DNA of 64,000 bases from Coriolopsis trogii (taxonomy: Eukaryota > Basidiomycota > Agaricomycetes > Polyporales > Polyporaceae): assembly GCA_020543525.1 (NCBI GenBank), contig JAHYIO010000042.1, forward strand, positions 248,001-312,000, in the 5' to 3' direction. Shown here in pieces: positions 32,738-44,175 of this stretch. Positions within the stretch are counted from its first letter, which is position 1, and the number at the start of each line of letters is the position of its first letter. A program made the position numbers and the translations under genes. The notes beneath the pieces were generated by a model that worked only from the letters and a program-made list of their open reading frames with translations, did not search any database and was not told the DNA's origin.

Positions 32738-33046
32738 TGTAACGGGCGCGTCGGGGTCCGAGGGCGGGAGACCGAGGAGAGACAGACGGCGGACGGGCAG
32801 AGAGACAGAGAGAGAGAGGGCGGGGGGCCCGAGACTGGTGTTGATTCCGCGAGGGGCGCGAACGAGCGCGTACAGGACTATATACGAGGCCGCTATCGAT
32901 GGTGGCGGCCACGAGCGGGGCAAACAGGTACAAAGGGAGTCGGGGGACGACCGTGCGCGACGTCGCGGTCTACAGAAAAGGTAAGTACATCACGGGACCG
33001 TGTCTACGAGTGACCATGAGGCTCGTGTAACGGCGGGGCCGTTACA
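32738..33046 (-). repeat. Gypsy 5' LTR
   Basis: 309 bp copy at the 5' side of the coding strand, matching 26501-26809. The adjacent TGAAG at 33047-33051 is the target duplication. Confidence 0.95.
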
Positions 33047-36000
33047 TGAAGGTAACGCAGGACATACTTGGCATAGTTCATGTGCGCTTCAGAGGGATTG
33101 GCATTGTACTTGGATAACCGTGTGACAGCGAAAGCAATATCAGGGCGCGTCCCAAGCATGGCGTACAAAAGACTGCCAATAAGACTCTGGTAGCGTTGCC
33201 TGAATGAATCGGAAGCGGGCTGATCGGTTTTCACCAAAACAGCACCAGCAGGGAGAGGAGTACGCGACGGTTTACAGTCAGCCATCTGGAAACGCTCAAG
33301 GACAAACTGGATATACTCTTCCTGGTCGATGTCGAGTGTTCGAGTGGAACGATCTCGAGTGATGCGAAGACCAAGGAAGCGCTTGACTGGTCCCAAGTCC
33401 GTCATCTTGTACTGCTTAGAGAGAGAGCGCTTGACGTGCTTGATGTGACTAGACTGATCGCCAATGAGAAGTAGATCGTCGACATAGAGTACGACAATCG
33501 TTACGTGTTCCCCCCCTTGTCGCCGATATACGTAGATCCCGGCATCAGAATAAGTCCGTTGGAATCCCAAGTCAAGAAGCGACTGATGAATCTTCGCATT
33601 CCATTGACGCGACGCCTGTTTAAGACCATAGATAGCCTTTTTGAGCAGACAGACGTGGTCTTCCTTCCCAGGAACGACCCAGCCTTCGGGCTGTTCCATG
33701 TAGATCTCCTCTTCGAGATCGCCATTCAGAAACGCGGTCTTGACATCTATAGATTCGATGTCCCAGTCCTCAAGCGCAGCATGCGCAAGAAGATACCGGA
33801 TAGACTCGAACCGCGCAACCGGAGAGAACGTCTCGTGATAGTCCTCACCCCATACTTGAGTAAAACCGCGAGCAACAAGACGAGCTTTATACCGCCCATC
33901 ATGTTTAATGTCATAAACCCAGCGGTTTGAGACGACGTGTCGACCTTTAGGACGAGGAACAAGTACCCAGGTCCTGTTCTCGATGAGCGAGTCATACTCC
34001 GACTTCTCAGCTTCGCGCCACTTAGGAGCATCAGGCGATCGCATGGCCTCCTTGTGGGATTGAGGAATACCAGCTTTTGACTGAGCAGCAGCGAGAAAAG
34101 CAAGGAAAGTCTCTGCCTCCCACTGATCTCCATCCGGATCTGTCCGAGCATCGACATGAACCGGGTTCTCGTCACCATAGATGTTGTCCTGAGTCCTACT
34201 CGGGTGGGGAATGCCTGCTTTGTCACGACGAGGACGGTCATGAGCAATGCTAGGCTGATTATCTCCCACTGGTCTGTTACGACCACGACGGTGAGGAGGA
34301 TGAGGAGCAGGAACAGGCGGTGGTGTTGGAGGACGATCAGGGGCATTAGCCGGAGCAGGTGCTTCAGGCGCATCATCGTCTACAGAGTGATCAAGCGGTG
34401 GTGGGACATCAAGCGGAATGGGAAGGGGAATGTCCAGGATGTCGTTGGGATCGACCGAGTCAGAGTCGTCATTCGAGGACTCATCCGACTGGTCATTCAC
34501 AAACAGATTATCACTGGGGGCGACAGGTTGATTGCCAGGAAGTTTTCGTGCAGGGAAAGACTCTTCATCGAATGTCACATCGTGGGACACGACGATAGAG
34601 CGGGTGGCCGGATTCCAAAAACGATACCCCTTGGAACCCTGCTCATACCCCACGAAGATCATCTCGACTGCCTTCTTGTCGAGCTTCCCTTCGCGCTTCG
34701 CCTTCTGCACATGCACAAAGGCTTTGCACCCAAACACGCGGAAGTAGGAAACGTCCGGTATGGTGCCGTCCCACAACGTGATAGGGCATTGCCATTTGTG
34801 TCGTCGCATAGGTTGACGATTGTAGATATGAACGGCTGCATCGATGGCAAGTTGCCAGAAACCGTGACTAAGTCCAGCCTGATGTAACATACACAAAGCC
34901 TTCTCGGTGATGGTACGGTTCCAGCGTTCAGCACGTCCATTCTGTTGAGGTGAACCCGCAACTGTCTTCTGGTGCTCGATGCCATGCGAACGAAGAAGCT
35001 CGCTGAACTCGCTAGACGTGTATTCCCCCCCTCGATCAGAGCGGACTTTCTTGATCTTTTTACCGGTCTGAGTCTCAGCCCATGCCTTATAGTCGAGGAA
35101 TGCTTTGATAGCATCCGACTTGTGCTTAAGGTAATAGGCGCGAGCAAGACCAGAGTAATCGTCAATGAAACCGGCAAAATACTTCCATCCTCCGATAGCC
35201 TGAGTACGCATCGGTCCATCGAGATCTGTATGGATGAGCTCGAGAACTTCAGTCGCACGCTTCTCAGAAGGTGGAAAGGGGGCGCGAGTGGATTTGCCAA
35301 AGGCACATCCGTCACATGGCTCTTCATCCGCAGGATCAACGGCATCAACTCCCTTGGTGTTCTTAGGAAGATGACGTACCACGTCCTTGCCCGCATGACC
35401 AAAGCGACAATGCCAGGTCTTGAAGCGACGGACATTGAGGTGGACACGCTGACCATTACGGAGTTCGAGGAGCGTCCAGTACGTGTTGCTATTCGGGTTG
35501 TACCTCGCTTCAAGGATCTTTCGACCCATGATACGAATCGTCGAACCATGTTTGACAGCACCATCAGGTAGCTTGTCAAAGATACACATGCGACCTTCGC
35601 CTTGGAACAAGGAATAACCATTGCGCTCGATGGAGCCCGTCGAGAAAAGACGACCTTCCACATGCGGGATGTAGTAGACGTTGTTGAAGGTGACTGGGAC
35701 GCTCTGATTATCGATGTACGCGATCCCTTCAACCGTTCCCGATCCAAGCGCATAGATAACACTACTTTCACCTGACGCAGCCGTTCCAAAGGGAACAGTG
35801 GTCTCGAAAGGCTGGTAGGTAGAAAAGTCAGACATGTCGCCGGTAATATGTTGAGAGGCTCCTGAGTCCATAAGCCACATGGTCCACTTCGAGCTGTCCG
35901 AGGCCATAGCCTCATCATAGAAAGAAGCAGCGATGTTCGAGGGACCCGAAAGTACGTTTACAGCTGATACAGACTCAGAGACGACATGCGCATGACTATG

Positions 36001-36828
36001 AGAAGTAGTGTCCTTGTTCTTCCCCTTGTCCTTGTCCTTATCCCTCTCCTTCTCCTTCTTCTTGCCCTTGGGACGCTTGTCTGGATACTTCTTATAGCAG
36101 TTGGACTCGTGGTGAGAACTACCGCCACAGAAAGAGCAAGGACCCTTAGGCTTCGGCTTGGTCTGGGAGACCTTGTTGGCGGACTGTCCGTTCTTGCGCA
36201 ATGACTCCTCGGCCAAGGTCTTCGACTGGATGTCGTCGAGGGTGATCTTGTCGATGTCCGTAATAGCCATTAGCGCAGAAACCATGGACTGGTAGGACTC
36301 GGGGACCTTCGACAGCAACAGGAGAGCCTGCATGGTCTCGCTGAGCTTGACGCCATTGCTATCGATGTTGCGAAGGCGGTTGATGATCTTCATCATCTGG
36401 TCCTGGAGAGGCTTCGAATCGTTCATGCGAGGCTCTGCAACGAGCGACTCGAACATGCCCCAGACGTGAGCACTGTTGGGCGTGCCAAACTTCGTCTTGA
36501 TGGCAGCCCAGGTCTCAGTGGCTGTCATGGTACGAGGAGCAGCACCACCTTGACCCAGAACCTTCGCATCGAGGACGTAGTGGAAGTTCGGTGAGACCCG
36601 CATATACATCATGCCGCGAGCCTGCCCATTGAGCTTCTGCCATGCCTCTATGGCGACTAACTCCGCCGCAGTGGCAGTAGTACCGGCAGGAGAGGGCTCA
36701 GTCTTGGTGCCTTCGACAATCTCCCAACAGCCCATGAAGATGAAGTACCCCTTGAGCTTTGCAGCCCAGTCATTGTACTGGTTCGCCGAAGAAAGGATAG
36801 GGATTGAGTCGATCTTGACGTCTCCCAT
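33047..36828 (-). pseudogene. Copia Gag-Pol, N-terminal part (severed by Gypsy)
   Basis: Starts at ATG 36828 (MGDVKIDSIPILSSANQYND). It reads through gag, zinc knuckle CSFCGGSSHHESNC, protease WLMDSGASQHITGD, integrase zinc finger and DDE core (IHTDLDGPM, FIDDYSG, VRSDRGGEYTS, GSPQQNGRAERWNRT), and reverse transcriptase (VARGFTQVWGEDYHETFSPV, IDVKTAFLNGDLEEEIYME, VVLYVDDLLLIGD). It is open until MNYAKYVLRYL, where the Gypsy LTR begins; the apparent end at 33004 is within the LTR. A single frame covers gag and pol, as in plant and fungal Copia elements. The frame is also open upstream of 36828 to a GTG, which I take as leader. Confidence 0.94.
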
Positions 36829-37862
36829 GATTGAAAGCAGGTACTGAGAAGAGTGGAGATAATCCTCGTCGTCGAAGTCTAGAGTGAAGGATATAGGCGC
36901 AATAGATGGAAGCGCAGTGACGAGAGGAGGAGGAAGAGTTTCGATTGGAGAGAGATGCGGAGATGCGACGAGAGGGGTGTCGTATGGGGTGTTAGAGGCG
37001 AGAGGAAGCGCTACGACAAGTGGTGTGTCGTAGGGTGTATCGGATGCGACTGGAAGAGCTGTGTTGACTCCAGCAAGAAACTCCTCGTCTGCTTGGTAGG
37101 GAGAGATAGGTTGCCAAGCGAACGATGTGGGGTCTTCCGGTAAAGCAACGTTGTTGTACCGATGAGGACAGGGGCTCACGGCACAATTGTACCAACCGTC
37201 ACTTTGAAGGTGGGCGTCAACTTGTTCGTCAGAGTCCCAAACGTGCGGAAGATCCTCGCAGGATTCCTCATTGCCTGAGCTGTCAGAGGATGCTTCTGTC
37301 GAAGTATCAACGATGTCCTCGACTTCAGACTCAGAGGAATGAGGAGATGCTGGAAGAGTCGGCTCCAGAACGGTGGTTCAAAGTATACGCGATGATTGAC
37401 GTGCCACGTGCGAGGAAGGTGGACAGGGGCACCTTTTGAGGTGAACCAGAGAGCCAGTAAGCCGAAATTACCGACAATCCGGGTAGAAGTCGCCAACTGT
37501 GCCCAAGAAACGCTATAGTAACTACCGAGGCAAAAAGGTATCGTAAGGAGGGTCCGAACGGTTGTCCTCCGGTCCAAAGGTGCTAACCACCCCGGGTACA
37601 ACAGCTGGCGGGCGCAAGTGCGTGGCCTGGCTGAGGGATGCCTGAATCACCCAGGTGCCTCGAGAGCACAACAGGTGTTACAACGATAGTAGACTAGAGA
37701 CTGACTACGAAGCGCTCAGGGCTGCATCACGAGCGCAGAAATGTCCCCCTAGCAGCAGTGTCGGCGGGCACAGTCAAGAGAGTAGGAAAGTGGGATGCAC
37801 GGGCAGAGAGTCGACGTACAAAGAGTTGCGCGCAGAGGTGTCGACAGAGAAGCAACCGATTA

Positions 37863-37881
37863 GAGCGCAGGGCTCATAACC
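37863..37881 (-). other. Copia primer-binding site matching the anticodon arm of initiator tRNA-Met
   Basis: The plus strand reads GAGCGCAGGGCTCATAACC directly against the 5' LTR boundary. It matches the D-stem end and anticodon arm of eukaryotic initiator tRNA-Met (GGGCTCATAACC with anticodon CAT). The element RNA is therefore complementary to an internal part of the tRNA, not its 3' end, as described for Drosophila copia and yeast Ty5 half-tRNA priming. Confidence 0.75.
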
Positions 37882-38448
37882 TGATGAACTCTGAACCTGG
37901 AAGGCTTGGAGCGTCCTGTAAGTCACACAAAGAGAGATCTTCAGTCAGTGAGCGAACGACTATATTGCATAGTTTAGTACCTGTAAGTCACACAAAGAGA
38001 GACTACAAGTACTAGTAAGTAAAGTGTAGTAGAGCATAAGTAATGAGTGAGACTTACTCTTCAGTCAGTGAGCGAACGACTGAAGAGCAGAGGGGCAAAC
38101 AGACTGCCTTATATACTGGAGAGAGGAGTGCATGAGTAAGCGAATGAAGCAGTCACATGTTAACCATAGAGCGATGAGTAAGAGTCCGTACTCGGCGTAT
38201 GAGTAAGAGCCGAGAGTATTCTGAGTAAGACATAAGGTCTAGAATGTTCCGGTGCATTGTAGAACGCACAGGAAGACAAGGGAACCATATGGTCATGGGA
38301 ATGTACAGTAGTTTCGTAGAGAAAACCGTATATGGTAAGTAGAAACACAGCCTATAGTAAGCGCTATCTAAACATAGGTAAACATGACCATACAAAGGTT
38401 GTGTGCACAACTCCGGACCGGTAGAGCCGTAAATCCAGAATGTCAACA
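37882..38448 (-). repeat. Copia 5' LTR
   Basis: 567 bp, identical by eye to 25395-25961. It abuts the primer-binding site on one side and the GTAGG target duplication (38449-38453) on the other. Confidence 0.95.
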
Positions 38449-38620
38449 GTAGGGCACAGTACTTGAAGACATGCTGCTGCTGCTGCTTCGAAAGAGCGCC
38501 GCTGCAGTGCCAGAACATGGAGGCCACGCATCCGACAGCCTCATCGACGTAACTTAAATGCCAGCAGCTCCTTGTCGACCACTACCCTCACCACTAGAAC
38601 CCTACCTACCTCCAAAGCAT

Positions 38621-41600
38621 GGTCAGAGTACGTCTTCCTCTTCCCTCTGCGCTCGCTACCGCTCGTATCATCGAAGACATTGCGAGTATCCAGTACCCCG
38701 AGGGTGTCAAGAGTCCGAAGCCCGAGCTCAATGTCAATGCGAAGCAGGGCAAGTTCCAGTGAGTAGTTGTTCGCCTTCAGATGTTTCGCGCATCGTGTTG
38801 ACGACAGTCTCCAGCTACGATCGCGACTTCCTCATGCAGTTCATGGCTGTTTGTAAGCAGAAGCCGGATTCACTTCCACCACTGGATGCTATCGGTCTCG
38901 AGCCTGTAGACCAGACCTTCCCTACGACACGTGGTGGCTCGCACGGGCGCCGCTCTTCCTCCACTGCCATGCCCCCTCCCTCACGTCAAGCCTCCGTTGG
39001 CCTCGGTATCTCCGGCTTCAACAAGCCGACCGTCAACCCGTTCACGATGGGCCAGTTCTCCACGCCTACACAGAAGATGTCCAGCGAGGAGCGTTTCGCT
39101 GCTGCAAGCCGGTCCGCGTCCATGTCTGGCACGCCATCCCGTATGCCCTTTGGCCGGCCGTCTCCGATGGTTCGTTCGTCGAGTCAAGGCGGCCCCGGAG
39201 GAGGGCACCCGAGCAGCGGGCGCACTCGGAGCCAGCGTGGCAACAAGCGTGGCAACAAGGGTCCTGGCGCCGGCCCGTCCGGTCAGAGTTCGTTCGGACC
39301 GTCCTCAAACCTGGCGAATGCTACACCACTGCACAAATGCCCGGTGGGATTCACCGGTGCGGGCGACTGATGGAAACCAGGGGAAATGCCAGGGAGATTC
39401 CACTTGCCCGGCACGCCAGTGGAATGCAGGTGTCGCGTCACCTGGGTTCCAGTGATAGGGCGTATGGAGGGGTAAATGACATATATGGCAAGTGATGGGG
39501 CTCTGGCGCTTGTATATGGATTAGACCAGACAAAAATTGTAGACCGTCTCGCGATTTGACATGGACCAGCACACGCTCGGATTGGTAAAGAACAGAGGTG
39601 TGCACATATACAGAAGAAGTATCTACGCTCAAGCAACGTTCATCGTCTCACTGTCCTGTTCGCCATCACGCCGACCGTCCTCATGATTCACCATCCAATG
39701 GGCATCTTCGTCGTCGGGAAGCGGGTTGTGGAAACCTATGTCTGCCTCTGCAAAAGTGACGCCGTGGTCATTGCCCACTGTTCAGAGTGAACATGATAAA
39801 GTACGTACGCCTGCCACCGAGAATCAGTCTCGCGGTCTCTGCCAAAGTTGTTGTATAACTCGTCAAGCTTGTCTCCCACGGCTCCCCAAGAGTCGGTATC
39901 AGTGCGGGAGGAGCTTTTCTGTGCTGCGAGAGGAGCAGCAATCTCGTGCTAAAGGTAAAAGTAAGCGTACAAATCATAACGGGCAGCAGAGATATAATGA
40001 ACATACAAGCATGGCGAACGTGGCCAATTTGATGCCAACAGCCTTAAAAGCCACAGATATGTTACTACACTTCATGAGATCAACGCAAAATACTCACAAT
40101 GCCCACCAGCATTACCATCTCCTACTCCCTGACCGGCCGAGGCCCCCCAGCCTGCAGCCTAGGCTGCAATGTGGGGTCCGACCTACAATTGTCTTGCCAC
40201 AGGTGGAATAGCAAAGTTGATCACGTAAGTACGCACATAGCATAGGACGCGGAGCGAAGACAAGCAAGGAATATGCAGGGGGCAAGCGCACGGTGGTCGA
40301 GAAGCAACCCGTTAAGCGCCTCTCCACCGCTGCCAGCGAGTGCTGAAGCTCTGAAGCGCTGAACGTTGGAGCTGGCTGAGTGCCTCTCCGCCCGCATCAC
40401 TCTCAGAAATTCTCCAAGTCTTGCATATACCTGCAAAACATCGGTCGTAACACTGTTATCCACCGGCGTTGTCCTCTCCACCATCACACCATCTGTATCC
40501 CTCTCGTCGACCACTTGAAACCCATCGGCGTGCCTATCTCGTGGATTCCACATGGCGTCCCAGGCGGACGACAAGCAGCGCTCAACCTGGGCATCACCTG
40601 CCGGATGTTTCCGGTGAATTCCACCAGGCATCTGTGCAGCGGTGTATGAACTTGGAGCCCGTGGCACCGCTGGAGGTTGTGGACCGCAAAGTCCGTTCGC
40701 TGCTCAACAAGCTCGCCATGGAGCGGTTCGACTCGATTTCCGACCAGATCATCGCATGGGCGAACAAGTCGGAGAAGGAGAAGGACGGCCGGACGCTCGT
40801 CCAGGTCATCCGACTCGTATACGAGAAAGCGACGAATGAGCCTATGTGGTCCGAGATGTACGCCCACCTGTGCTGGAAGATGATGGAGCAGATCAGTCCG
40901 AACGTTCGTGATGAAGGTATCAAGAACGCCGAGGGCAAGCCCATCGCCGGAGGTCAGCTCTTCCGCAAATACTTGCTCAACCGGTGCGGGGAGGACTTCG
41001 AGCGTGGATGGGGAACCAAGGATGCGATTGCTGCTGTCGCGGCCACGAAGGCGAAGGGGAAGCAGGTTGCGAAGAAGGCCACCGAGGCCAACGTTAACTT
41101 GGAGGATGGCGAGAGTACCCCGTGCTCGGATGAGTATTTCGCTGCGCAGAAGGCAGAGCGTCGGGGTCTCGGTCTGATCAAGTTCATCGGCGAGCTACCT
41201 AAGCTCCAGATGATCACGGAGCGGATCATGCACGAGTGTGTGAAGAAGCTGCTGGGCAATGTTGAGAACCCGGAGGAGGAGGAGATCGAGAGCTTGTGCA
41301 TGCTCTTGATGACCGTCGGTCAGATCCTCGAGATTCCCAAGGCTCGCGCGCACATGGACGTGTACTTCTCGCGCATGAAGGAGTTGACCAAGAGTTCGAA
41401 TGTGAGCCCATGTGCGCAGTGCATGCTCCAGGTATGTTAACCACATCGGGCAGTCAACGTCGCAGACTAACTGGTCGTGTGCAGGACGTCATCGATTTGC
41501 GCTCGCGCGTAAATGGGTCCCTCGCAACCAAGTGGCTGCGCCTACAATGATCGCTGCTATCCATAAACAAGTATGTTGGAAATGTCTATGGCACATCGCC

Positions 41601-42454
41601 ACGAGGCTCATAGGCTCCTACAGGTGTTGCGGAAGGAGGCTGTTGCCGGCGGTACTGGCCCCCTGCGTATGCCCAAGGCCAGCGAATTGTCGCAGTTCGG
41701 CAAGATCAACATGCAGGAGGGCTCGATGACGTTCAGGCCGAGCTCAGTGTTCGAAATAGGCGACAGGTCGAAGAGCGGTCACGAGGGCACAATCCGCCAG
41801 ACTTCGCAGAGCATGTTCTCGTTGCTCGACAACGCCGACATGGGAACCCCCGGTGCTCCAACAAGCAACTCGAGTCTGCGGAAGACTGCCATAGATATCG
41901 GATCTGGCGGTGCTCGAAAGGCTGGTGGCGCACCCTCCCGACGCAGGAAGCGGCGATCCCTGCAGCGCTCTATGCCATCTGAACACCAACCGGAATCTGT
42001 ATCTCCTTCCAGCTCGCAGGACAAAGGAAGTGTTGGGATGTCCGAGGCCGCGGCTCAGGAGCTGAGCGAAGAACAGTTGAAGGAGTTCTTCCGTCTCCGC
42101 GATCTCGAGGAGGCCGAATTCTATTTCATCGAGCTCCCGTTGGAGTACCGTTACCTGCTCGTCGAGAGGCTCGTGGCGCGCGGGATCAATCTGGGGCAGG
42201 AGGACGCGCAGCTCGTCGCAGACTTACTCCATCGGGCGGTGGCGAAGAGCTGTTCCCCGACATCGCTCGAGGAAGGCTTCACGCCGACGGCGGAGGTGAT
42301 CGACCACATTTTCATGGACGCGCTGAAGGCCTTGAACCTTTTCGCGATCATGCTCAGGGGCGCGCATTCACCCGAGAAGAACGAGAGATGGGCGCCACTT
42401 GCGAGCAAATGGATGGACCTGAGCGAGAAGCTGTTCGCACTCATGTCATCCTGA
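38621..42454 (+). pseudogene. eIF4G-like translation initiation factor, truncated and broken
   Basis: Sequence before and after TIR copy 2 is clearly eIF4G: LPSALATARIIEDI, YPEGVKSPKPELNVNAKQGK, YDRDFLMQFMAVCKQKPD, then VVDRKVRSLLNKL, FDSISDQIIAWANKSEKE, GQLFRKYLLNRC (MIF4G domain) and a C-terminal MA3 domain (LKEFFRLRDLEEAEFYFIEL, DAQLVADLLHRAV). Four defects are seen. The usual long N-terminus with the eIF4E-binding region is missing, and the Copia LTR lies about 170 bp upstream. The TIR element splits a coding exon at 39324-40644. Two extra bases near 41509 shift the frame between DVIDLRSR and KWVPRNQVAAPT. The segment after IAAIHKQ is shortened. eIF4G is essential, so a functional gene should exist elsewhere. 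Confidence 0.85.
39324..40644 (-). mobile_element. 1,321-bp TIR DNA transposon, copy 2
   Basis: Reverse-orientation copy of the element at 23892, with the same length and only a few base differences visible (for example one in the terminal repeat, CACCACTGCAC). TA flanks lie at 39322-39323 and 40645-40646. Removing the element and one TA joins the eIF4G frame exactly (SNLANA then MNLEPV), which defines the element ends and the 2-bp duplication. No transposase is recognised. Confidence 0.92.
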
Positions 42455-43131
42455 CAAGTTCATATGTTGTACGCCCGATTCTCCTCGTGATACATCACTA
42501 CGTGATTCTCCGCCCACGTATCCAGCAGGAAGGTACTCACCTCTGTGAGGAAAGCCTACTACTGCCAGTGACCGGAGTAGACTCAGAAGTGAAGAGTTGA
42601 CTCTATTTGTATCGGGGTAGTAGTACGACAACTACGAGTCTCTTTCCTGGAACGCCTCAGGTGTGATTATGCAGACATAGCACGTTCGGAATATAAATTG
42701 AGTTTGGAGGGCGCCGTAAGAGGTCGGTTAGCTGCAGCATAAGCCAGTGCAAAAGAATCGAGTCAAGAGTCAAGTTTTGTATCCCCAGCGCTCCCTCAAG
42801 TTCGTGCCGGGCCGGCTGCCCGATTTGAACATCCGCCAGTACTGGCCAAGACATTACGGACAACACCACGCAGATGAGCCTCTAGTCACTGGGCTGCTGA
42901 GGAGACCATCAGAGGAGCTGCTAATGCCATGGAGCACAGCGAGAAATATATGCTAGTAATTGTCCGAGTCCGACTCACGACTCACGATTGAAAACAAGTT
43001 CCCGCTCCCTCGTAGTGCCAGCGTCGAGCGTCACTGCTACTAGTATGCGGATACGGGTGTGTGCATGCTTCTCTTTCACGTTCTCGCTGCTAGAGCCTAT
43101 TTACGTAGTACCAAAGCGCAAGAGATCTGTC
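42455..43131. other. Convergent intergenic region, no gene recognised
   Basis: It lies between the eIF4G-like remnant and the NmrA-like gene. Only short unrelated frames are present. Confidence 0.5.
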
Positions 43132-44175
43132 TCATTTGGCGTATTGATCCATGACTACGCCTTGCAGACCGAGCGTCGTCTTCAGCGTCGCCTCGAACGG
43201 CCGTAGCTCCCTCCCGAGCACCTTCTGCAGAAGGGGATCCACAACGTCCAATTCCCCTCTCTCCAATGCCTTGTACGTGGTTGCCCACTTGCGCAGGAAC
43301 TCTTCTTCTCCCCGCGGCCCATGCTTCCCAACATTCGCCTTCACGTAGTCGTCCTCGCTCCCTACCACGAGCTTGATCTCCCGCCCGAGCAGAGCAGATG
43401 CTTTCTGTGCGATCTCCTTCAAGGTGATAGAACGGGAGCCTGAGAGGAGACGCGTCTCGTTTTCATAGCCTCCCTATACAAGTCGCCCGTATCAGCCTTT
43501 CGAGCTGTTGAGACCCACAGAAAGGGAACACCCACCTCAACCATGATCTTCGCGGTGCCCTCCCCTAGGTCCTCCCTGCAGACCCAGGCGATCCCTCCGT
43601 CGCTGTGCGGGATCAGCACCTCATCATTCCCGTCTGCAGGGTTCCAGAACCCGAAATATAGCGGGTAGCTCTCGCTATAAATGCCCTCGCGCAAGATTGT
43701 GTACGTCAGTCCGCTCTCCTTCAGGTACTTCTCCGTATCAATGTGCGCCTGCATGACCGCCGCGACGCTGTCAGATGCGAAGGCGAGGGAGGTGTAGTAG
43801 ACGTGCTTGATCCCGGCGCGCTTGGCGGCGTCGATCGCGTTCTTGTGGTGCGCGACGCGGAGGGTGTGGGCGATCGAGGGGTAGGATACGATCAGGAGCT
43901 TGTCGGCCCCAGAGAAGGCAGCATCGAGCGAGGCGGGGTCGCCGTAGTCACCGCGGCGGATCTCGACGCCGGAGGACTTGATCAGGTCGGACGCTCCTGT
44001 GGGGTTGTAGAGAGATACGATGATATCTGAGGCTGTGAGGCAAAGATGCAAGACATGAGCTATATAGACTACATTGAACAGCGAGAAGAGACGTACCTGG
44101 TACGAGTTTAAGGAGGTACTTAAATACCTGCGACCCGAGACCGCCAGTCGTGCCCGTGACGACGTATTTTGTCAT
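43132..44175 (-). CDS. NmrA-like NAD(P)-binding oxidoreductase (SDR atypical)
   Basis: Three exons: MTKYVVTGTTGGLGSQVFKY gives the Rossmann glycine motif (TGTTGGLG), followed after an intron by SLYNPTGASDLIKSSGVEIR, GADKLLIVSYPSI, AIDAAKRAGIKHVYYTSLAF, YLKESGLTYTILREGIYSES and a C-terminal alpha-helical part ending MDQYAK. This is the NmrA/QOR2-like family: NAD(P)H quinone reductases, redox sensors and metabolite reductases. About 305 residues, normal for the family. The active-site YxxxK of classical SDRs is not needed in this group. Substrate unknown. No targeting signal is seen. Confidence 0.88.

Larger units (their letters stand above)
26501..33046 (-). mobile_element. Ty3/Gypsy chromodomain LTR retrotransposon (complete)
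   Basis: Two 309-bp LTRs (26501-26809 and 32738-33046) look identical, start TGTAAC and end GTTACA, and are flanked by the 5-bp duplication TGAAG. Coding is on the minus strand: gag (31345-32577), a -1 frameshift signal, then pol (26927-31351) with protease, reverse transcriptase, RNase H, integrase and C-terminal chromodomain. A polypurine tract (TTGAGGAGGAGGTAG) abuts the 3' LTR. Primer-binding sequence after the 5' LTR is not a standard TGG start, so the primer is unresolved. Intact frames and identical LTRs suggest recent activity. It is nested in Copia pol. Confidence 0.97.
25395..38448 (-). mobile_element. Ty1/Copia LTR retrotransposon with nested Gypsy insertion
   Basis: Identical-looking 567-bp LTRs (25395-25961 and 37882-38448) bound the element, with 5-bp target duplication GTAGG on both sides. 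The coding strand is minus. gag, zinc knuckle, protease, integrase and reverse transcriptase lie in 33047-36828, and the RNase H end in 25973-26500. The two parts are separated by the Gypsy element at 26501-33046 plus a TGAAG duplication. Removing the insert and one duplication restores the frame across the reverse transcriptase/RNase H junction. A primer-binding site abuts the 5' LTR at 37863-37881 and a purine-rich GAGTGGGAG tract abuts the 3' LTR. LTR identity by eye indicates a recent insertion. Confidence 0.96.

Noticed and set aside
27053..32984. Plus-strand open frames opposite the Gypsy element
   Set aside because: They are antisense shadows of gag and pol with biased composition and no domain.
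33004..33046. Copia Pol ending at 33004
   Set aside because: The last codons lie inside the Gypsy LTR; the real continuation is at 25973-26500.
37863..37881. A tRNA-Met gene fragment
   Set aside because: Only the anticodon arm is present, at the exact retrotransposon LTR boundary, which marks a primer-binding site rather than a gene.
39310..40660. TIR copy 2 as a large eIF4G intron
   Set aside because: Its ends are inverted repeats with TA duplications and lack GT...AG boundaries. A second identical copy exists elsewhere in the window.
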